A DNA stretch of 64,000 nt from Panopea generosa (lineage: Eukaryota; Mollusca; Bivalvia; Adapedonta; Hiatellidae): the NCBI GenBank assembly GCA_029582155.1, contig CM055899.1, positions 75,455,522 through 75,519,521 on the forward strand. Reading direction: 5' to 3'. Under the pieces are notes generated by a model. It was given only the letters and a program-made list of their open reading frames with translations, made no database searches and was not told where the DNA came from. Every line of letters starts with the position of its first letter. Position 1 is the first letter of the stretch. Both the position numbers and the translations under genes were made by a program. Positions 10,301 to 20,301 of this stretch are shown piece by piece.

Positions 10301-13300
10301 GCTTAGCTGGGTCGGATTAGCTCAGTCGGTAACGCGTCTGACTATCAATTTAGGGGTCGGGTCATAGTTCGAATCCCTGCCTGACAACAGCCTCCGTGAT
10401 GATTAATATACGACATTTGTTTTATAATCATTCGTCTCTCACTGCTGATTCTAATGGGAAAGCTACATGCGGGGATGGGGTATGCTCGAGAACTGGTTAA
10501 CCTTTCGGGATCCTAGGAAACAGTGATTAGGTTAACTGATCATCTGTTAGCCCTTGATTGCATAAAAACGTCGCTAAATATTCAATCAATCAATCAATCT
10601 TATTTGCTTTGCTTAAATGAATATAAATAATTTAATTTATTTTCAAAGTAAATTCGAGAAACTGAAAAGGACACGACATGGTAAAGGATTTTCACATGCA
10701 TTGCCGTGTAACCTATTTTGCAGCTAAAATGCACAAAGCGATCTGCCAAACATCCTGCCATCATATAAGGATTTTGAACAGCTGATATCATGGAGGGTTT
10801 ATCTGCATGAAGCACCCTTGCCCTGCAGTGGCTATACATCTATAATATAACCTTATAGAAATTGTCCAACATCAGACAGAAAGTGTATATCACAATACAT
10901 ATTATAACCATAAAACCACAATACCGACCTCATTCAACTTTAGATACATTTTAAATTTCACATTAACCTCGTGTTTTCTTTTTATGTACTTGACTTTGAC
11001 CTTTTCTGGTTTGGTGGCGGGAACAATGTAACTATTCGGCAAAATGCAATGAACTCGGATGGAGTTACATATATCACGTTTATACTGACTGCATGGTACG
11101 AGCTAACTTGTGCTCTATATCTTTGACTGAACGTTACACGTATATGCATTTATTTTCTGTAAGTCCATGTTAAATACATTTATTTTCTCTCTTGATAGTA
11201 AAAACAACCAGTGTTACTTTGAAAGATGGTCCAAACCAACCGACTAATAACTCTTTAATCACCGTGACCAGCGGTGTACCAAAGACACTGACCTGTAGTC
11301 CAAGTTTAAGTAGACCAGCTGTAACAGTAGTGTGGTATCTTGATAATGTGGAGAGACAGAGATCCACGTCGACAAACTTCGCATTCACCCCATTGAGCAA
11401 CTATCATGACAAGCATTTGTATTGTAAAGGATTCAACATACCGCCTGAGAGTGAAGCTGTGCTATCCTTGAAGTCTAAACTATTTGTCCAAGGTATGTAC
11501 ATGGCGACTTTAATGCGAGTATGAAAGCTGCATTTGTGTGTCTATATAATTCCAAGGTTACTATTTATAGCAATATTGTTAATTTAATTACTGTTATGAT
11601 AAACACTCGTGAATCAGCAAAATATGATTTATAAAACATAAAACAACATTCTCGCCCGTTTCCATAATAGTGACTAAAGCATTGTTCTGTTCTGAAGTAA
11701 TATTAAATGAGCTCCATTTTATCACCCGCATAACATTATACATTTATATTTTGTTTATATTACAGTTCAAGTGTCAAGTGTAACCATATCGCCTGGCACC
11801 AATGGTACATTAGAAGTAACCAATGGTGATGAGACGACACTAACCTGTACACCAGGGACCAGTAGACCGGAAGCCACCGTTGTGTGGTTTATGGGTACAG
11901 TGAAACAGGCAACTATGGGTACAAGGTTCAGTTTCATACCAACCAGCAGGAACCATGGTGAAGACATATATTGTAAGACATACAATATACAACTAAAGAG
12001 TCAGGCTGTGTCTTCAAACAAAATAAAACTATATGTCAGAGGTATGTGAAATATAATGCATGTATATAACACAGAACATAAAAGTTATGAATAAAGAATT
12101 AACATATACTTGCAAAATGGTCCTGGATTGGTCTTAGGGGTGTGACAAGTTATGTCAGTTATACGGCATAAACCGAATAAAAGTCGAAACTCAATAGAAT
12201 CCAGTGCTTGGTAGCTGCTCTTGGTTAATTCGGTAACCAAACCAATGATGTTATAAAAATATAGTCGGAAAAGAAATGTTGAATCAAGACTTTAGGTATG
12301 CTTTAAAAAAATGCGCGATAATAACAACCAATATAATATTACAATTTCGAAAATTTTCTGTTTCTAATTTAGTACTCATATAATAAGAAGCAGTGGCCGG
12401 TTTAACTTAACATCTCAAGCTGAGACTTTCCTCAACACAAAAATCTTGATTTCTGTAAATAATAACTTGAACTCACTGCACAGTAAATGATTACACAGAA
12501 TTGAAGTCACAACAATAAATCTGTACTTATTGGAAATAATTACATGCAAAAATATCAATGTACATAAAGCTACAGCATTTCAAAAAATTGAATTGAGATA
12601 AATCTCAAGTTGAGATGCTTAGTGAATCTAGGGCCAGATATTTCTTGATTATATGCATATGTTGGAATTTTTTTCCAAATGTGATATAATCACAATTCCT
12701 GTAAAAGAAATGCTTATTGGTATCTCATTATCTTACTTATCGTTTGGTTATAAAAAATGGAATACAAAATATATGAAATAAAAAACAACAACATATATAT
12801 GTATCTGCAGATGCACCAAGAGCATCTACAGATCTAACGACCAATTTTACCGGAAGTCTCCATGACAACGTCACCCTGACCATGACTGTCGTAGCATACC
12901 CAGCACCATCAAGTTTTATTTGGTCAAAGCTGACTGGAGGGACATCATATTCTAAAATAACACCAGGACAATATATAAACATACTGACGCATGCTAGGCG
13001 CTCTGAACTGATTATAACAGATATACAGGAAGGTCATTTTGGACAATATAAAGTAAAGGTGGATAATGGTGTTGGCATTCCATTAACACAAATATTTTTC
13101 ATCAATAAACAAGGTTAGTAGACATTTATCAACACTAACATTATTAACAAAAAGAAAGAGATAGACAAACTATATCAACCGTTGAGTTAAAGCCAGCAGT
13201 GGTCACTTCAACGTATTAATCAAGATCCAGATCAATGAGCAACATACTATACCAATCATGACAGACATAATGGGGTTAGTATGCAATGCATGTGAAATGT

Positions 13301-16300
13301 CCGAAAGCAAATAAGTTATATCAGAAGTTTGAATACATTTACCTGTAATTATCCGAATTAGTAACTAAGCATGTTTTGAGGTTAATTTGAAATGTAAGAA
13401 TGAAGCGATACGTTATATATGTGTCTGTAAAAACAGATAAAACATGTTAGTTAAGGTTAAAAAACATTTACTATGGTATCAAGTCCGTATTATTGTTTCG
13501 AATGCAGATAACTTTGTTATCTTATTCAATATAAGATATAAGGTAAAGAAGTTTGTTTTAAATTTAGACCGACCTGAAGCGCCGACAGAGTTTCAACCTC
13601 TTCATGAAACTACCACGGTGTCGACAATCACAATTCAATGGACACCAGGTTATAATGGCGGCTTACCACAAACGTTTTACGTACTGTATAGACCATACTC
13701 GTCCGATACATGGAATATCGAAAACAAGGCAGAGCCGGCTACAAACATAACACTGCAAGGACTAGCAGCTGGTGGCATGAAATATGAAGTCCAGATATAT
13801 TCGCAGAATTCCATTGGGAAAAGCTATACAATAGGACCGAAAGTATTTATTACTCTGGGTTGGTATGCATTCACATGAGTTAGATAGTACTAGTATATCA
13901 TAACATTGTTCTATAAAATATGTTCATATATTTGTATAATGCCGTCAGGCAAATACGAGATATGTTGCACCGAATACTAGATGAAGTCAGTTTTATTACA
14001 AATATATCATACTTACAGAAGCCTGAAATCGATGAAAGTTAGATTTATCTTAAAATTGATAATGGCCAGAACGAGCGCTACGAAACTCAATTTCTGTCCA
14101 AGTCGATAATATATAATCTTGTTTTACGTAGTCATTTAGATCAAAGTATGAAAACTACATCAACGCTACAGCTGTGCTAAGGAAACGTTAATACGTTTCA
14201 TACTTAACATTGAGATAAATTAATTAAGTCTGATGTGTACACAAAGGTCATACATCAAGCTTTAACAATCTCTTTGTTAGGTAATCGTTTTGAATAATTG
14301 GAAATGTAATGCTTACTCTGTATTTGTCTGAGAGTACAGAACATTTTATATATTTATTACTAAAATATACGTATTAGTAAATATACTTAAGGAATGGTAA
14401 ATGCAAGCCCTGAAGTACAAGATACAGTACCACTTATAATCGGAGCGTATGTCGGAGGACTGTTTACAGCTGTTGTTATTGTCATTACTGTTTTATTCCT
14501 GCGGAGATTCAACATTGGTATTGTTACAATTATTATTCTTATAAACTAATTTACATTTTACATAATATAGTGCCTCATATTACAAAAACTGTGTATGAAT
14601 TCATGATTAATTTAAACCTGGTATGATGGACTGTGTTTTTAATGATTGAACTAATGCGCAAAGTTAAAATTAATTAGTCATTTGGTTTCCCTAACATACA
14701 AAAATACAATTAATAAATATATTGCAAAAGTATATCTACACTGATGATGGTTATTACATTCGTCAGCTATATACATGTCATAAACAAAATGTCTCAACAA
14801 AAAACATGTTTTAAAGTATTGACTAATGTAAACATTCGTACACTTTCATGACATATATGAACTTATTTGTCTTAATATTATGTTTTCGTCTAAACTGAAT
14901 TGTTTAAAATAAAACTTTATTGCCAGTTGACTGCAACGCATGCAATAGAAAAGAGTCAACACAACGTAAGACTTCATCAAAACCAAATGATCAACAGGAA
15001 TATGTTAATACTGCAATTTCAACTACAGGCAAGTTTGTGTAGTTCATGTTTTACTACTTTCTTAACAACTTCAAAACAAAGAATTTACTATAATATGGGA
15101 TCAGTGTATAATTTTCTACTTTCTTTTCTGGGTTCCATAGAATTCTTTAATCGGGTATTATTTATATTATGTGTTGTTATATTATATATGAAAAGTCAGA
15201 GATGGCACAGCTGTTACAATGTGCTAACAAACGATATGTAAAACTTTATTGTTACGATATTAACTGACATTGATATCTCTTTTCAGATGAATATGAAAAC
15301 GAAATTATGCTAGAGGCTATCAAAGGGTATGTAAAAAATATTTTATGACATTTTTTTAATTCAAAAGACTATTGAAATGCATTTGTAAGTAAGTTGAAAG
15401 TTAACAGAATATAGTATTATATTATTTCATATCTGGTTTGAATAATTGCCAACAATTACGAGATAAACATCATGTTTTAAATATCGTCAAAGTAATCTTT
15501 TTCAAAATATAGAAACATAGATAGAAAACCTTTTCAAATGTATTGCAGGGTCCTCCGTGGCCGAGTGGTCTAAGGCGCCGTCTCAAGATCACTTACCTCT
15601 CACCGCTATGGTCGTAGGTTCGAGTCCCGCTCGCTCCAAAAACTTTATGTGAGAAAGTTTCCAGTTACTTGCGGAAGGACGGTGGTTCTATTCAGTCTGA
15701 CTCAGTCTGAGGTCTTCCTCCACCAGTAAATCTGGATATGCCATATATAACCTGAAATGTGTTGAAAATGGCGTTAAACCCCATTCAAAAAAAAAACAAA
15801 AAAAAAAAAACAAATGCATTGCAACAAGTGTCAACCATTTACATAATTCAAAATGTGTAATAAGTTAATAACACTTATTTCCAACGAATTGCAGGGACAG
15901 TGCGTATGAAACAACAGCTCCTGTGAAAAAAACAGAGCACTTGTATTCTGATATCGTGCCCAGCACCTCCAATCAAGGTAGGAATGGTATAAGTCCAAAT
16001 TTGGAACTTGAGTAAATTTTAGAAAATACAAAGCTGTAAGACCGGATAAAATATTCAAATGGACTGGAGATATTCTGTTTATAAGTAAAATATTTGATGA
16101 AATAAGTGGGAAATGTAACATATAAAAATATGAAAATTAACAAATATAATATTGTATTGACGCGTCTTGAGCACACGCTGTTCAGACTGATAAATTGATG
16201 TACACGTTTACCAACTGCACCATTGTGCCGACTTGGCGTTAAGTGTATATTTATGATATTTATTAGCTTTTTAGTTTAAATGTACAGGTCGCTGTGCAGT

Positions 16301-17997
16301 TGCTTCCCATACTTTGTTTACATTGGACACGTTGGAACAAATGAAATAATAAACAAAAATGTATACAAACACTTATCATATCAGCACACTTTTAACTATA
16401 AATAATTATTTCTTTATCCTTGAAAAATTATTCTTTATGCGTTCTTGCTTTCGTTAAAACCATTGGCCTCCGCAGCTAGAACTTACCATTTTTGCTTTTC
16501 TTAGTAGGCTATCTGACACTATTTTATATTTCCTTGCCAGGGGCGTAGCTTTCTATAGAGACTGTAAGACTGCATTTATACGAGTAAAAAAAAAATACAT
16601 GAAAAAATACAATGAAATACAACAATAATCGCACCCTAGAGGGAAGAGGAAGAGGGAATGGTGGTATAAATTCGCAACAAAAATCATTGATTATGATCAA
16701 ATTATTTAACCTCATTACCGAAAGATAAACGTTTTTGTTATGGATCCGTAGAATCTTAATTTTCATCCGTCATATAAACATCGATCACTGAATAATAACC
16801 ACTTGAATCAATTATCAATTTATTTGGTTACAAAATAGTGGATTCAAGGTTGATATAACCAGGCCCATAAAACATAAGAAATATAAACCAAATTGCACAT
16901 ATGACAGTGTAGCTGAAAAAAAAAATCGGTGGATCATTCCCCCGCAACCCCTAAAACTGTGTGCCTTCACACAGTCTTCAACTAAGTTACGCCTTGCTTG
17001 TGAGACTGATTCCGGTAAGTATTATTTCTCACAGTAGGACGAAAAACGCCTCATATACATGTCGTTTTTTTTTTGGCAAGGTCTTCAATGCTGTTATGGG
17101 AACTTCGTCAATTGGTTAAACGAGTTACGTTTTCAAGACTTCAGTTAGACATAGATTTTTCTCTTACTCATACTGTCAACAAAACGCAATGTGACCTCTT
17201 ATGTAATTCTCCTGTTTCTCTTAGACACTTCTACATATGACTAAAGCTGTATTATTATCGATTTGATATGGGAGTCACACTTGTCCTGCCATTTTGATTT
17301 GACGATTAACTTTCTTTCCCCCATGTCATTGACCTTTGCCGGGGGCTGTTATCAAAATTAGGGTTTCTATGTATTGATAATGCCCTGCACAAAGGAATAT
17401 TTGGAGTGATAATGTCCTGCCCATGAGAAATATGCGAGACTTGCCATTATGAGCTCATTTTAGTAGTGATAATAGACGAAAATAAGATCTCACTACACAG
17501 TTAATTTTTGTGCTTTTTCTATGTAAAATGAAGTCTAGGATTTCCATGGTAAAACAATCCACATAGAGTGTTTTTAGAGTATCTTTATTTCATAGCAGGA
17601 CTGTATACCCACATAAATGTAAACATAACTAGTAGGTTGACCGGCTTCCTTTCTTTAAAAGAGGGGGCGGTGACATCCTTAGATTTTTTTAAAAAAGAAG
17701 TCTCCAAATGCTCCTAAATACATTGATATACCTTACTCCTATAAAGTTCACTTTTTTAAACCAGTGATGTCTTATTGCAGTATATGTTATCCCAGCGTTT
17801 GCTCTATACTCATCTGCAGCAAGAAATCACAACCATGTTGAACCATTTTGAAAACATTTCAAAACCAAGTTACATAGGGCATTTTAAAGCGTTAACATCA
17901 CGTTACCGTGGGGAAAAAGAGGCGTAACTGTGTAGTGAGACGTTTAGTGTAAATATGTTACTATACTTAGTGACACGTGTAATAATGTATCGATATA

Positions 17998-18045
<48 letters not shown>

Positions 18046-18185
18046 ATTAATACATTTTAAAGATGAAATTGTATGAGTTTTACTAATGTATTTAATCATA
18101 ATAAAAACGCTTTGTTAATTCAGAAAAATATACAGACAAAGGAGAAGAGACAGAAGAGTCCATGGAGGCGTACGTGAATGTATAA
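7318..18185 (+). CDS. Ig-FN3 transmembrane receptor A (775 aa, 13 exons)
   Basis: Model: 7318-7384, 7762-8085, 8760-8890, 9269-9497, 11199-11492, 11766-12041, 12811-13113, 13568-13858, 14392-14517, 14927-15028, 15287-15326, 15895-15977, 18124-18185. The exons sum to 2328 nt, all phases agree and no internal stop occurs. Predicted order: signal peptide (1-22), Ig1 (23-130), Ig2 (131-250), Ig3 (251-348), Ig4 (349-440), Cys-less Ig5 (441-541), FN3 (542-638), membrane helix (about 653-675), cytoplasmic tail (676-775). Tail tyrosines: Y706-V-N, Y717-E-N, Y732, Y745-S-D-I, Y758, Y772-V-N-V. YxN is the Grb2-SH2 docking pattern, so tyrosine phosphorylation signalling at the plasma membrane is a reasonable inference. 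The layout resembles Ig/FN3 cell-adhesion and invertebrate immune receptors, but I cannot assign an ortholog or ligand. The start is the first ATG before the hydrophobic segment. Confidence 0.85.
7762..8085 (+). CDS. receptor A exon 2: Ig1, N-terminal V-like domain
   Basis: A 324-nt symmetric phase 1-1 exon (acceptor 'attgcag', donor 't|gtaagt'). The B-strand Cys is in 'IQLVCSISGF' and the F-strand Cys in 'KWWTCRYG'. Two extra cysteines ('VQCIANTC') may form a second bridge. One sequon (VNIT) is present. This is the most divergent exon between the copies. See the findings. Confidence 0.88.
8760..8890 (+). CDS. receptor A exon 3: Ig2, first half
   Basis: Acceptor 'tttaacag', donor 'aag|gtaaga', phase 1 in and 0 out. 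It carries the B-strand 'VILECKTVC' and the core Trp in 'IFEWFFSK'. The domain is interrupted by an intron after the C strand, the only Ig domain here that is split. Confidence 0.8.
9269..9497 (+). CDS. receptor A exon 4: Ig2, second half
   Basis: Acceptor 'ttgtccag', donor 'tccg|gtaaat', phase 0 in and 1 out. The F-strand Cys lies in 'ETVKFECGIP' and the G strand in 'TALYTPLSPDITF'. Reading through the donor gives 'GKYICLPN', which mimics an Ig F strand. The splice is preferred because it restores phase 1 and joins cleanly to Ig3. Confidence 0.75.
10020..10155 (-). repeat. tRNA-derived SINE fragment, antisense
   Basis: On the minus strand it reads 'cagccagtaacgcgtctaac' (A-box side) and then 'gggttagaatccc' (B-box). 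It shares 'gtaacgcgtct' with the plus-strand SINE about 150 bp downstream. Truncated, with no tail recognised. Confidence 0.6.
10309..10599 (+). repeat. tRNA-derived SINE with (TCAA)n tail
   Basis: The head 'ggattagctcagtcggtaac' fits a Pol III A-box and 'tagttcgaatccc' fits a B-box. About 200 bp of non-tRNA body follow, ending in 'tcaatcaatcaatcaat'. The body and tail make this a SINE, not a functional tRNA gene. The copy B equivalent is at 44492-44782. Confidence 0.75.
11199..11492 (+). CDS. receptor A exon 5: Ig3
   Basis: A 294-nt phase 1-1 exon (acceptor 'cttgatag', donor 'caag|gtatgt'). B strand 'KTLTCSPSLSRP', core Trp in 'VVWYLDN', F-strand 'KHLYCKGFN'. Closely related to Ig4, with the shared pattern LTC-x-P-x(2)-SRP...VVW, pointing to an internal domain duplication. 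Confidence 0.88.
11766..12041 (+). CDS. receptor A exon 6: Ig4
   Basis: A 276-nt phase 1-1 exon (acceptor 'atattacag', donor 'agag|gtatgt'). 'TTLTCTPGTSRPEATVVW' and 'DIYCKTYNIQ' provide the Cys-Trp-Cys core. It ends in a G strand 'NKIKLYVRG'. Copy B has six replaced and about five silently changed codons. Confidence 0.88.
12811..13113 (+). CDS. receptor A exon 7: Ig5, cysteine-less I-set-like
   Basis: A 303-nt phase 1-1 exon (acceptor 'atctgcag', donor 'caag|gttagt'). It has the I-set layout with the core Trp ('SSFIWSKL') and an E-F region 'SELIITDIQEGHFGQYKV'. Both positions normally held by the disulfide cysteines are other residues: 'VTLTMTVVAYP' on strand B and 'GQYKVKV' on strand F. 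Sequons NFT and NVT are present. The same state in copy B argues it is an inherited trait. Confidence 0.85.
13568..13858 (+). CDS. receptor A exon 8: fibronectin type III domain
   Basis: A 291-nt phase 1-1 exon (acceptor 'aatttag', donor 'ctgg|gttggt'). FN3 marks: 'RPEAPTEF' opening, 'TIQWTPGYNGG' B-strand Trp, 'FYVLYRP' C strand, 'NITLQGLAAGGMKYEVQIY' with the conserved Leu and Tyr, and 'SQNSIGKS'. Copy B differs by one silent base, showing strong constraint. Confidence 0.9.
14392..14517 (+). CDS. receptor A exon 9: transmembrane segment
   Basis: A 126-nt phase 1-1 exon after 'atacttaag'. The hydrophobic run 'PLIIGAYVGGLFTAVVIVIT' continues to VLFL and is followed by 'RRFNI', a positive stop-transfer. 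Three base differences from copy B are all silent. Confidence 0.85.
14927..15028 (+). CDS. receptor A exon 10: juxtamembrane tail with YVN and GC donor
   Basis: A 102-nt phase 1-1 exon (acceptor 'ttgccag'). It encodes a basic juxtamembrane segment and 'QQEYVNTAISTT'. The donor is 'acag|gcaagt', a GC-AG intron with an otherwise strong consensus. The exon and GC donor are base-for-base identical in copy B. Confidence 0.75.
15287..15326 (+). CDS. receptor A exon 11: tail micro-exon with YEN
   Basis: A 40-nt exon (acceptor 'cttttcag', donor 'aagg|gtatgt', phase 1 in and 2 out) encoding 'DEYENEIMLEAIKG' (the last Gly is split). Identical in copy B. Confidence 0.75.
15535..15823 (+). repeat. copy-A-specific tRNA-derived SINE with target-site duplication
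   Basis: SINE body at 15548-15810: head 'ctccgtggccgagtggtcta' (A-box), 'ggttcgagtcccgc' (B-box), a 3' segment with 'aatggcgttaaac', and an A-rich tail. It is flanked by 'caaatgtattgca' (15535-15547) and 'caaatgcattgca' (15811-15823), a 13-bp duplication with one mismatch. Copy B has a single uninterrupted site near 49714, so the insertion followed the duplication. It lies inside intron 11. Confidence 0.85.
15895..15977 (+). CDS. receptor A exon 12: tail with YETT and YSDI
   Basis: Acceptor 'aattgcag', donor 'caag|gtagga', phase 2 in and 1 out. It encodes 'DSAYETTAPVKKTEHLYSDI' then VPSTSNQ. YSDI is a YxxI motif but lacks the usual -2 residue of an ITIM. Copy B has four replacements here and leaves the tyrosines intact. 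Confidence 0.78.
17487..17941. mobile_element. MITE-like element with GTCTCACT termini, copy A
   Basis: The left end reads 'tctcactacacagtta' and the right end 'taactgtgtagtgagac', inverted repeats of about 16-17 bp around 455 bp with no ORF. The copy B counterpart (51412-51866) has the intact left end 'gtctcactacacagtta'. The termini resemble those of the pair at 24565 and 32779, suggesting one family. Confidence 0.55.
18002..18038. repeat. (TA)n microsatellite, copy A
   Basis: About 18 TA dinucleotides in intron 12, 86 bp before the last exon. Copy B is roughly twice as long (51925-52003). Confidence 0.95.
18124..18185 (+). CDS. receptor A exon 13: C-terminus ending YVNV
   Basis: Acceptor 'ttaattcag'. 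It encodes 'EKYTDKGEETEESMEAYVNV' and a TAA stop. The extreme C-terminus is a YxN motif. In copy B a deletion of about 45 bp removes the stop and this motif. Confidence 0.75.
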
Positions 18186-19162
18186 TCAAATGCACGTGTA
18201 CGGACAATATCTGATGTTAAACATGCAATTGCATTCGAAGAAACCATGATACCATGAACATGATACATGTATATGCTACATTCCGGATGCTTTACATATG
18301 TGTATAACAAGAAATATATGGACAAAACTCCAATCCAGAAATGTTTGTATCGAGCTTCTTTGAAGCAATTCATCCATTGTTAATTACACGAGTACTGCAG
18401 TAAACATTGGATGGATGTTATTTGTTGAAATTTTATGAGATATGAACGTATATGTAACACGTGAAAAATGCACTCGCAGTTCCATGTACTAAGTTCACAT
18501 TATATATATTCAACGAATAGATCTTTTTCTTATATTTACATTATTTATACTAATTTGTTTAGCTTGATAAACGTAACGGCAAACGTAACACGCCTTTATT
18601 CACTGTCACTTCCTGACATCCAAAACCGTTATAGATGTGACTTTTTTGGCGTAAAAATCATTCATATCGATTTAGAACAAGGCTGATTTGATCTAAAATG
18701 CCGAAAACTAAAATGGTTGTTAATGGATAATATTTAATTTATTGAAGGAGTAATGTCACGAGTGAAGATATTGTATTTTAGTTTCGTATTTGATGATAGT
18801 TTATTCCAATTCAATGTAATGTCATCTCTTTTAATATTTTGTAGGAGAATAACATTGTATTTTGTGCGGTTATGGAAGTTAATATATAAATGAATAGCAC
18901 AATATATTAAATAATCTGTTTTGAAATGCGTATTAAGTATTGCGAAAATACTTCAAATAATTAATAATATAGGTATACAGGATATATGTAATGCTTGATT
19001 TTCACATTAACTTAGCATTAACTGATACTGTTATATCTTAAAATCGTTACCGCGTTTCTTATAAATCTGTATAGAATGATACAACATTTCATAAAAGTCA
19101 TCGTTTAAATATAATATTTTATGTTTAATATTATCTTCACATATAGGGTGAAATGTTTAACT
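18186..19162. other. 3' flank of receptor A
   Basis: Probable 3' UTR and downstream DNA. No canonical polyadenylation signal could be placed with confidence. A 72-codon ORF (18468-18686) is also largely open in copy B, but it lies in AT-rich DNA with no recognisable motif. Confidence 0.45.
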
Positions 19163-20301
19163 ACTTAAGGTAGTTAGTGGCGTTCCTAGCCGATTTTTCA
19201 CATCTCGCGAAAATTATCAATAATTTGTACACGAGTACTATAAAGTCTCAGCTTTTGCTTAAGCTTCTATTTTTTCACATTGTAGCACAGTTTCTCGTTA
19301 ACAGCGGTGCCTCCTAGCGATACGTATTTTTCGGACGATATTCGCTGTTTTTTCCTTATGAAATTGTCAACATCAACGCAAAATTGTTTTTGATAACATT
19401 TTTACATTACTTAATTTTTTACCTGTGGGAAGAATATAACTTTTACACAGATAAAATACAAATTATGTTACTTTCACGTGTAATTATAACAACGGGGTTG
19501 GTTTAAATGCGGATTTAAAACAACAAATTTTGAATGTTCACGCCTGATTGTACAAAAAACGCGCCGGTACAACTTCTTGAAATTTACATATATTAAACTT
19601 CATTCATTTAACTATATTATGATAGAAAAAAAGAAGGTATGTTCACGCTAGCTTTTTCATAAATTCGATTTCAAATTAAGAATGAAACCCTTAAAAACAC
19701 ACGACATGTGTCTGCTATTTCGGACGACGTCGTTATTTTACGTTAATATTATATGGCGTTTCCTTAACGTCGTCCGAAATCGTAAGCGAATGTTGTATTT
19801 TTTTTTAAGTATTTAATTTCAGTTTAATAACAAATTCATGAAAAAACTAGCGTGAGCACCCTTCTTTTTATTTGATCATATTTTAGTGACATTAATAAGG
19901 TTTTACATATGTGAAATTCAATAACTTGAACCAGAGCTTTTTTGCGTAACCAGTCGTGAATGCACAAAATTCGTTGGTTTTAAACCCGCATTTATATCAA
20001 CCCCTACGTAATGATTAGATGTAAAGGTAGCACAAATTATATTTTATCTTCATGAAAGTTATAATATGATCACAGGAAATAAAAACAATTTTGAATAAAT
20101 ATTGATTATTTTACAAGGGAAAAACAGCGAAAATCGTCAAAAATAAACGTACCACCAGGAGGCGCTGAAACTGCAGTACTGTATTAAATAAAACAAAGCT
20201 TAAACAAAAACTGAGACTTCAGAGATCGCTTGTACAGATTTTTGATAACTTACGCCAGATGTAAAAAAATCCGATTGGAACGCCGTGAACTACCTTAAAG
20301 T
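19163..20301. mobile_element. long-armed foldback (inverted-repeat) element, copy A
   Basis: The ends are inverted copies: 'cttaaggtagttagtggcgt' at the left and 'cgccgtgaactaccttaaag' at the right, with TA on each side. The complementarity runs to the middle, where 'atttcggacgacg' (from about 19718) faces 'cgtcgtccgaaat' (to 19780). The element is thus two diverged arms of about 550 bp around a short spacer. No transposase ORF. It resembles foldback elements or long MITEs with TA target sites. Copy B holds a deleted version at 52922-53860. Confidence 0.75.

Larger units (their letters stand above)
9498..11198. other. intron 4 of receptor A with SINE pair
   Basis: A 1.7-kb intron with no further coding exon recognised. 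It contains two tRNA-derived SINE segments in opposite orientation (about 10020-10155 minus, 10309-10599 plus). Both are also present in copy B, so they predate the duplication. Confidence 0.7.
15978..18123. other. intron 12 of receptor A
   Basis: A 2.1-kb intron holding an inverted-repeat element (17487-17941) and a (TA)n run (18002-18038). No further exon recognised. Confidence 0.6.

Noticed and set aside
10309-10390. tRNA gene call, also considered at 15548 and 63650
   Set aside because: The boxes are present, but each is followed by a SINE body and tail, and the anticodon stems do not look like an intact tRNA.
14900-15241. A 113-codon ORF overlapping exon 10 (and 49064-49369 in copy B)
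   Set aside because: It runs through the exon in a frame other than the coding one and into introns. The spliced frame fits the phases on both sides.
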